Shown in pieces: positions 57,694 to 64,000 of a DNA stretch of 64,000 nt. A program made the position numbers and the translations under genes. The notes below the pieces were generated by a model. That model was given only the letters and a program-made list of their open reading frames with translations, was not told the origin of the DNA and did no database searches. Source of the DNA: Cephalotus follicularis (taxonomy: Eukaryota; Streptophyta; Magnoliopsida; Oxalidales; Cephalotaceae); NCBI GenBank assembly GCA_001972305.1, contig BDDD01000550.1:51915-115914 (forward strand), given 5' to 3'. Each line of letters opens with the position of its first letter. Positions within the stretch are counted from its first letter, which is position 1.

Positions 57694-59463
57694 GTCATAT
57701 AGAATGCTTGTGCAAACACTTGCAAGTCGTTTTTTTGAAAATCTTGTTCAACCATACGCCAAGGAGCTCTAACCATCATGTTGATGCACTGACAACCCAA
57801 GGGTAATTAGAAAAGCTTTTCCTTGTTCAATCACTAACTTGCTAACCAATGAAGAGCTAGGGGAGAAGGTGCGTTATTGGAGAACGGAGGTTATAACACA
57901 GTTATAGAATCTCATACCCCAGCAGGTGCGTAACGTAAAAACCTCCGTACTCCTGTATAATGTACTATTTCACAAGGTTTCATATTATGTCTTGGCATGG
58001 TAGGTTAATGAAGAGGAAGCATTAAATAAAATCAAAGAAATTCACAAGCAAGTGTGTGGTGAGCAAGGCGCTTCGTTCTACAGAAAGATTCAAAGGCAGG
58101 GGTATTATTGGCCCACTATGGTAAAACATCCAACAAGAGTCATAAACAATGCGATCAGTGCTCTAAAGCTTGTGATCCTATGGAAGTGTACTTGGTCTAG
58201 ATCGTTGGATATTGAAGCAAACCTATGTAGAGATTTTGAAAAATCATACAATGCCTAACAACACTAAAGATGCTATTGCTCGGCTTAGGCCCCCCAGGAA
58301 GGAGGCCTTCTTCGCCCTAGGATGAGTAGTTTTTCATGAAGGATGAAAAACTGTTCAGAAAGACAGTAGCAGGAAGGCCACATATATGCTTATTCACATA
58401 ATAGGAAGAAGAAGTTATGGCCGAAATACACGCTGGTAATTCTGGAGAACATCAAACTGGTGCCAAGTTATTCAAGGAGATCATGTCGAAAGGGTATTAT
58501 TGGCCTACCATGGAGGCAGATTATCTATCCTTGGCCAAGAGATGTCTGGATTTTCTAGAGCATGGTAATCTATTTCTTATTTCGGTGGTGGAAGTACATG
58601 AATTATCAATGCATTGACTTTTCACACGTGGGCCTTTGATTTGACAGGGCCCAGTAATCCCCATTCAAATGGCCATTTATGGATCTTCACTGCCACTAAG
58701 TTGTATACTATGTAAGGCCAAAGCGCTTTAAAAAACCATAGGGACAACTATCGCCACCTTCATCAAGAAGCAGATAATTTACAGATTTGGGATTCCAAGG
58801 TGTGTCTTGTTAGACAATGGAATACCCTTCGTGAAAAAAAAATGTCAAAGAATTGCCAGAGTACTATGGAATTCACGATGCCAAGTTTACACCTTATTAC
58901 CCTAAGGGGAATGAGCAGGCAGAGGCAACTAAAGAATTATCCTACACATATTTAGCATGGAAATTGACGAAAATCTGAGGTTTTGGCTAGAGTCTCTCCC
59001 TTATGTGGTTTGGGCTTATCGAACATCTAAGCGGAGGGCCACTGGAGAAACTCATTTTTCTTTGGTTTATGGAGAAAAAGTACTTATTCCAACAGAAATC
59101 AAAGTCCCTTCAGTAAGGATTGCTTTAGCAAGAAAATTGGAGCTTCATATTGAAACAAAAATTGAAGCTTTATAATAACAAAGATAGTATGCCCGAGAAA
59201 AAACACACATGAATGCAGGGAAGATTCCTGGGGCAATTGCAAAGACAGTGTGCCCTGGAGTTTTTAACAAGGGAGATTTGGTGATGAAGACTTCTAACCA
59301 TGCAAGAAGAGGTAAAGCTACTGGGAAATTTGTTCCTAATTGGGAAGGTCCCTCTCTGATTAAAGAAGTTAAAGAAAGAGGTTACTTTAAGTTGATGGGT
59401 GTGCGCTCAGAGGTGGAATTGTCACCAATCAATGTGTAGTATGTAAAGAAATACTATGCTTAG
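57694..59463 (+). pseudogene. Tat RNase H end and integrase
   Basis: Begins YRMLVQTLASRFFENLV and NHHVDALT (end of the archaeal-type RNase H). The integrase finger region follows, partly duplicated (YYWPTMVKHP at about 58,090 and KGYYWPTMEADYLSLAKRC at about 58,485-58,550). The core has GHLWIFTATK, IIYRFGIPRCVLLDNG and a TPYYPKGNEQAEATK-type stretch in shifting frames. Then come WLESLPYVVWAYRTSKRRATGETHFSLVYG (58,957 on) and the C-terminus KFVPNWEGPSLIKEV. The last codons YVKKYYA follow a TAG at 59,437. No chromodomain, as expected for Tat. Many stops. Confidence 0.8.
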
Positions 59464-59674
59464 TAAAAAAAAGGCAAGTATAATTTTACAAACACTGAAA
59501 AATTCATTACATTCAATTGAGTTTGTGTACAATTTTAAGTTAAAAAAATCAGGATACCAAAGAGTGCCCTGGGTTACAACACTTTGCTCTCTTATCCTCC
59601 AAACTCTTCCAACGGCGCCTCCTCCTCGCCCAGAGTGGCCATGACTCTTGAAGTCTCTCAATACCCCATTCGAT
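59464..59674. other. Spacer between Tat pol and the antisense ORF
   Basis: AT-rich, no gene seen; contains a pyrimidine-rich stretch with CCTCCTCCTCGCCC near 59,620. Confidence 0.4.
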
Positions 59675-60414
59675 TCATGCCTTGTTCTCTCTAAAGATTC
59701 TTATGTTGCCAAGGCAGTGCACCCATAACTCCGTTTTCTTAATCGAAGCAAAGATTTTCTCAATGCCCTTCTTCACCCAGGGAACATTGAACACAAACAC
59801 TTGTCCGAGATCCTTGTAATTCTCGAGCATATCCCCAATGTCATCGGTAGCAAACTCTGGCCGTTGGCAGTAGAAATATCGAATAATAACTGCCCTAACA
59901 AGTTGAAGCCTGTTGTGCTTGTGCACTGCCCCAGAAGGATGGAAGGCGCAATGAAGCCATACTTCTCTTTATCCTTTTTGAGAAGTCGCAGACACTGCTT
60001 TTTAACTTCGAGGCCTCTAGTTGACTGGACATTAGGGACGATGTCATAGTTCTCAGGAACTTCCACCGCAAGTTCTTGTATATACTCCATGGGATCTGAA
60101 GAAACATCTGTCTCAAGCACTTCGGTAAAGGATTCAGAAAGGACCACAAGGATCATGGCATTCTCCACTTCAGTGTCTCTTGGAGGCTTTTCATGAGTTC
60201 CCTCTACTTATACCAAATTTCTAGAGTGAACAAATAAGAAAGGGTGTGAAAGAAGAAGAGTAAATAAACATTAGGGGAATAGGAAGAGAAATAGGTCTTT
60301 ACCTTCAGCATCTAACACCACCACGTGTGGGATAGTGACAGATATGGGCTGAGAAGAATAGCTGAAAGGGGTAGGAGGGGCTTCGATCCTCAATTGTTGT
60401 CTTTTGAAGAAATC
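59675..60414 (-). pseudogene. Antisense two-exon ORF downstream of Tat pol, truncated
   Basis: Unrecognised protein on the minus strand. Exon 1 (60,303-60,414 and probably further, cut by the LTR at 60,415) encodes a FFKRQQLRIEAPPTPF stretch and ends VVVLDAEG. A 99-bp T-rich intron (60,204-60,302) has GT at the donor and AG at the acceptor and keeps the frame. Exon 2 encodes ENAMILVVLSESFTEVLE and YIQELAVEVPENYDIVPN, with a likely one-base frameshift near 59,950. It then reads LVRAVIIRYFYCQRPEFATDD and FVFNVPWVKKGIEKIFASIK to a TGA at 59,675. Its position suits the antisense extra ORFs described in some Tat elements such as Grande. A captured host gene fragment is the alternative. Confidence 0.5.
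60204..60302 (-). other. Putative 99-bp intron of the antisense ORF
   Basis: On the minus strand it starts GTAAAGACC and ends GGTATAAGTAG, and is T-rich inside with TTCTTCTTTCAC. Removing it keeps one frame across the junction. The size is typical of plant introns. Confidence 0.5.
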
Positions 60415-61099
60415 TATCACACCCTGAACCATGAGGAGGGCCCCACGGCCTGACACCTGACATGTCATCCATACACTTCAATCAAAACATCATCCAAAAT
60501 TCCATAAATTTAAAATTTCAATCAGAGATATGCATGCGAAAATAATCATTCAATATCTTGTCTGGATAGACCCAAATAGTAAATGTTAACATCTCATATC
60601 AAATGCACTGCCACAAGCCGGTAGTTCAATATAACTGGAATATAATTATTCTATATATCAAGTCTCTAATACAATAAGGTAGGTAGAGGAGCTTCACTCC
60701 TACTAGAATCCTTGATGCGATCCGGCCAATCTAGTCACTTCGATGTATCACCTGTACCTGACCCATTCAGAGAATGGGTCAGCTATCCATGGTTATGTAG
60801 GTAGTACCATGTGCAGAGAAGTGTACAGTTATAGTAGATGTATGCATGGATTGAAATGCATGAATGCCAGTTTATAGCAATAGCCTAAACCTAAATGCCG
60901 TCATTTATACACCATTAGCCTATGGGCATTACCCGGACCATTCTAGAGTCATCTATCCATAAAGTATGAGTAGGTAGAGGACTTCAGACCTTCTAGGCAC
61001 TACTCTGTCGGTCTACACACTACTCTGCCGGCCTACACACTACTGGTATAAGACTTCCATCCTTATACGCCCTCTCGGTGTCGTAGGCACAGGAGTCAA

Positions 61100-61270
61100 A
61101 GAGCATATGCGCTCCTCAGTCTCCTCGGCTAAAAGTAGCACCCCTATGAGTGCTCCTCAGCTCAAAGGACCATCATATAAGTGCTCCTCAGCTTCCTCAG
61201 CCTCCTCGGCTCAAGGTAGCGTCATTGTAGGTGCTCCTCGGCCTCCTTGGCTCAAGGTAGCATCACTATC
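61100..61270 (+). repeat. Degenerate tandem repeat GCTCCTCAGCYTCCTCGGCT
   Basis: Four to five units of 35-45 bp built from GTGCTCCTCGGCCTCCT and GGCTCAAGGTAGC. Confidence 0.7.
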
Positions 61271-61544
61271 ATCTGCACACTACTCTGCTACAGTTGAGCA
61301 TTACCATCGTCAACGCACTGCTTGTGCTGCAGAGGATGGAGTCGAGATAACGCTGGCCTGGTCAATCCTTCCCCTTAATGCTAGTCTCTTTAGGGTAGAG
61401 CATAGGTAGTCAGGATTATATTTGGAATTACATGAGGTCCTTGCAGCCTTCACAGTGCAGAATTCACCCTTAGGTTCACTTGCTAAACGAGGTCCTGCGA
61501 GATATCCTTCGGTAAAGCTAGTTTGTTAAGACAGTGACCTTATG

Positions 61545-61800
61545 GGTCCAATCACCATCGGTGGCCCTTACGATTCATCTCAGTCGATGATCCTTATGGT
61601 TCACATCAGTCGGTGACCCCTTATGGTTCATCTCAGTTGGTGACCCTTATTGTTCATCTCGGTCGGTGACCCTTATGATTTATCTCGATAGTGGGATCCC
61701 ATACGGCTTTTCTCTTAGAACATTAGTCTCTTATAAGACAGTTTCCCACATGTTCAATCACAATCGGTGACCCTTGTCAGTTCATCTCTGAAAGTGATTC
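61545..61800 (+). repeat. Tandem repeat of about 32 bp around GGTGACCCTTATGGTTCATC
   Basis: Units at about 61,550, 61,580, 61,610, 61,640 and 61,670, with a more distant copy near 61,765. Confidence 0.7.
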
Positions 61801-62039
61801 CCAGGACTATACATCTGTTGGATTAGGGGGCCAACTCCCTATTCCTTCATGACATAGCAGAGGACAGGAGTGGTTACCTCATCAAGGCTCAACAATGTAA
61901 GGCAAGCTTTGAGTTCCTATAGGCCTTTCGCCATAAAACCCTTTTGGTCAGAGAAGGGTTCACCTAGGCGTATCAGAGAAGGTTCACCTAGGCTACACAG
62001 CCATAGACCTTTCCTAAGTCCTATTGTCAGACGACCAGC

Positions 62040-62148
62040 TTTGTGCTCTGACCTCTACATCCGAGGTCTGCCTTCAGTACGACGTCTGCCTTCTAGTACT
62101 AAGTCTGCCTCCAGTATGAGGTCTGCCTCTTGTACAAGATCTGATATC
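62040..62148 (+). repeat. Tandem repeat of about 20 bp around AGGTCTGCCTTCAGTAC
   Basis: Five units, each GTCTGCCT followed by CCAGTA or TCTAGTA variants. Confidence 0.7.
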
Positions 62149-62418
62149 TCTTAAACGAAATGCCAACGCTCTCATCAAAGGCATCCACAGTCCAAGGACT
62201 TAGCAGAACATCAACATATGGTTGTTAATCATCTCATAACAAACTCAAGTCCAAAACAGGCAATATAACACTCGATCCAAGGGAGCCGAGATCGATTCCA
62301 ACTCAAAAGAGTTAACAAATATCCTTAACCATTCATCTAGTCCTGGTCTAGCAATTCATAGTAGCATAACCCATCAGTTCATCATAGCATTCATCATTCA
62401 AGGCAGAAATACACAAGA

Positions 62419-64000
62419 TGTGGCACCCTGTGTCACTTAAAAAAAAGAGAAGTTTCGGGCACATTGCGCCCAAAATTAGAAATAGGGAGAGTCGGGTGCA
62501 TAAAGTGCTCGCGCCAGAGAAGAGAGAGAGAGAACCAGAGAACGGGAGAGAAAGAGAGAGAGACCACCAGAGAAGATAAAGGCGTCGGACAGGGAAAGGA
62601 AGGCGTGCAGGTCCTCCACCACCGACGGTAACCTCTCCTTCTCTTTCTTCCACTTGTCGTCACGGTCGTCTCTGCCTTGCGTTTCCACAACCGGTAATCA
62701 TCGCGGGTGGAGCAATCTTCATCGTGAAGACCAGCCACACCAATTTTGATGATAGTTGAGTCGATTTCTGGCCGAAATCGACAGGAATTAGCTAACTGAG
62801 TCAACTCGGTCGTTTTAACTCACTGCCTCCTGTGACACAGTGTTTGGTGCCGAGTCACATCGGGTTTTAGTCATCAGCGGGTTGATCGAAAGTTTTTGAG
62901 GCTGGTTATGGCATGATCGGAGCTAAAGAGTCCTGGCCAGAGCTCCAGGGTGTCGTACTAGCACCGATTCTGGGTGAGTCTCGGGCAGAGACACATAGAA
63001 CGGAAGCTTTTGCCGTGTTTTTGTGAAGTTTCCAGAGTTGTTGATGACCGGTGAGTCAATGCAGTGAGTTGGACTCACTGTCTACCTTGACGGCGCATTC
63101 TGCGGCGAGTCACGGTGGGTCTCTAGCGATAATGTGTAGATCATCTAATTTAAGGGCTATTTATGGTGTGGCCAGAACTCCAGTGTGTTGGCCAGAATCT
63201 GGCCGGAGCTCCAGTGGTTACAGTATTTGATTCCTGTGTGTAGAGTGTAAAGAAAACGTATTGTATATGCAGTGTAAAGGAAGTGACCAAGGATAGGAGG
63301 TTTCCAAGCTCAATTATTAACAGGTAGGTTATACTATTTTGCTTGCATTCATGCATTTTAAACGGATTGTATGGACTGATATGGTTGTTAATTGATGATT
63401 GTGTGCTAAATGGATTGTTACGGTTATGCATGATTGATGATTTCATGGATTAAGGAACTGTGTTCCGGAATAACAGACTGAACGGGGAATTGAGAGAAGT
63501 TGGAGAATTGGGACTCCTTACCCAATTCTGCCTTCTCTCAATTCAAGGGATAGAAAATGGATTTCAATGGTTTAAAATTGGTTTTGAGTTTCAATTTATG
63601 TTTGGAGATTATATCTTCTTTTGAAGGGAATTGTGAACTCACTTGGAAAGGATTTTCATTTGGTTTTCTCGAACTGTTGATGAACTACCCATTTGTTGAC
63701 AAACCGTTGACGCCTTGGGGTTGATCAGTCGATGCTTTGTGTTGATTAGTCAACACTCATGCGCAATTGATCGACGCTTATGCATTACAAACGGCTATGC
63801 ATCAACGCTTAAGGCATAACTTTACTGTTTTACATGATTTGCAATCCCAAATGGTTTTATATTGAAATGGATTCCATAGGAAGCCTCCCTAAGGCCTTGT
63901 AGCCTATGAAAATCCTTGTTTAACACTTTTAGTCTCCAAAATTTACTTTCAAGTAAATCTTTAAAGAAAGTTCAATAAAAGGGTTTTATAAACGTTCAAA
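62419..64000 (+). mobile_element. 5' part of a gypsy LTR running out of the window
   Basis: Starts TGTGGCACCCTG. It has a GA-rich tract (62,505-62,580) and a GGTAGGTTATACTATTT block at 63,324 shared with the G2 LTR (24,612 and 40,210). AGGAAGCCTCCCTAAGGCC at 63,878 is shared with the LTR remnant at 21,285. It continues past 64,000. Confidence 0.6.
63705..63798. repeat. Degenerate GTCGACG array in the window-end LTR
   Basis: CGTTGACGCC, AGTCGATGC, AGTCAACAC, GATCGACGC and CATCAACGC at roughly 20-28 base spacing, with most CpG sites decayed to TpG or CpA. Confidence 0.5.

Larger units (their letters stand above)
60415..62418 (-). mobile_element. Gypsy-type LTR, minus strand, partial
   Basis: The left end (plus strand TATCACACCCTGAACCATGA) is the reverse complement of a CATGGTTCGGGGCGTGACA-type LTR end with one base changed. 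It matches the G2 and 22,553 LTR ends, and 60,740-60,830 matches the CCCATTCTCGAAATGGG region near 22,170. It carries several short tandem repeats. The LTR start is not found before the next LTR begins at 62,419, so the remainder may lie beyond the window. It truncates the antisense ORF. Confidence 0.55.

Noticed and set aside
60271..60468. Start of the antisense ORF at an ATG at 60,468
   Set aside because: That ATG and the first residues lie in the minus-strand LTR beginning at 60,415, so the true start of the gene is upstream and not in the window.
1..64000. Host genes, tRNA or rRNA genes
   Set aside because: No tRNA-like clover-leaf with A and B boxes, rRNA segment or non-transposon protein was recognised. 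tRNA-like matches are primer binding sites.

Overview
The window is nuclear DNA from a flowering plant with a large, repeat-filled genome. It is AT-rich and contains a deep nest of LTR retrotransposons. I recognise Copia and Ty3/gypsy gag-pol relics with tRNA-Met-type primer sites (TGGTATCAGAG), chromodomain-type gypsy elements and a Tat-lineage gypsy element. I found no host protein-coding gene, tRNA, rRNA or CRISPR array.

Left part (1-21,247). 1-1,556 is the 3' end and LTR of a SIRE-like Copia element, followed by a minus-strand SIRE-like LTR fragment. Next is a minus-strand Copia element, here called M. Its 5' LTR is 18,711-21,247, its leader and gag lie at 18,705-15,459, and its pol resumes at 2,618-2,187. 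M is split by a complete chromovirus-type gypsy element, G1 (2,619-15,458, TSD GATTT on both sides). G1's 3' LTR is itself split by a 2.56 kb solo LTR, S0 (12,082-14,643, TSD TGTCG). M sits inside an older gypsy LTR whose 3' part remains at 21,248-22,553.

Middle and right part (22,565-60,414). One old Tat-lineage gypsy element can be followed through this interval in pieces: LTR and gag start, gag-protease-RT, archaeal-type RNase H in two halves, integrase, and an antisense spliced ORF. Five things interrupt it. (1) G2, a gypsy element (23,690-41,645, TSD AGAAG), whose 5' LTR holds solo LTR S2, which holds solo LTR S3, and whose interior holds a deleted gypsy copy G3 (TSD ATAAT). (2) A small Mutator-like MITE (43,890-44,080). 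(3) A Copia piece truncated at both ends, C1 (about 45,167-54,747), which carries solo LTR S4 (TSD AAAGG) in its leader. (4) A solo Copia LTR, S5 (55,029-57,688), containing a 707-base assembly gap. (5) A minus-strand gypsy LTR starting at 60,415. The window closes inside another gypsy LTR (62,419 to the end).

The insertion order follows from the nesting. Every element with coding potential carries stops or deletions, so nothing here looks autonomous. The most unusual signals are: LTRs of unrelated Copia and gypsy families sharing arrays of 10-bp palindromes built on the same GTCGAC core; a 1,524-codon gag-pol frame broken by eleven stops that are all TAG, with no frameshift; and an intron-containing antisense gene behind the Tat pol.
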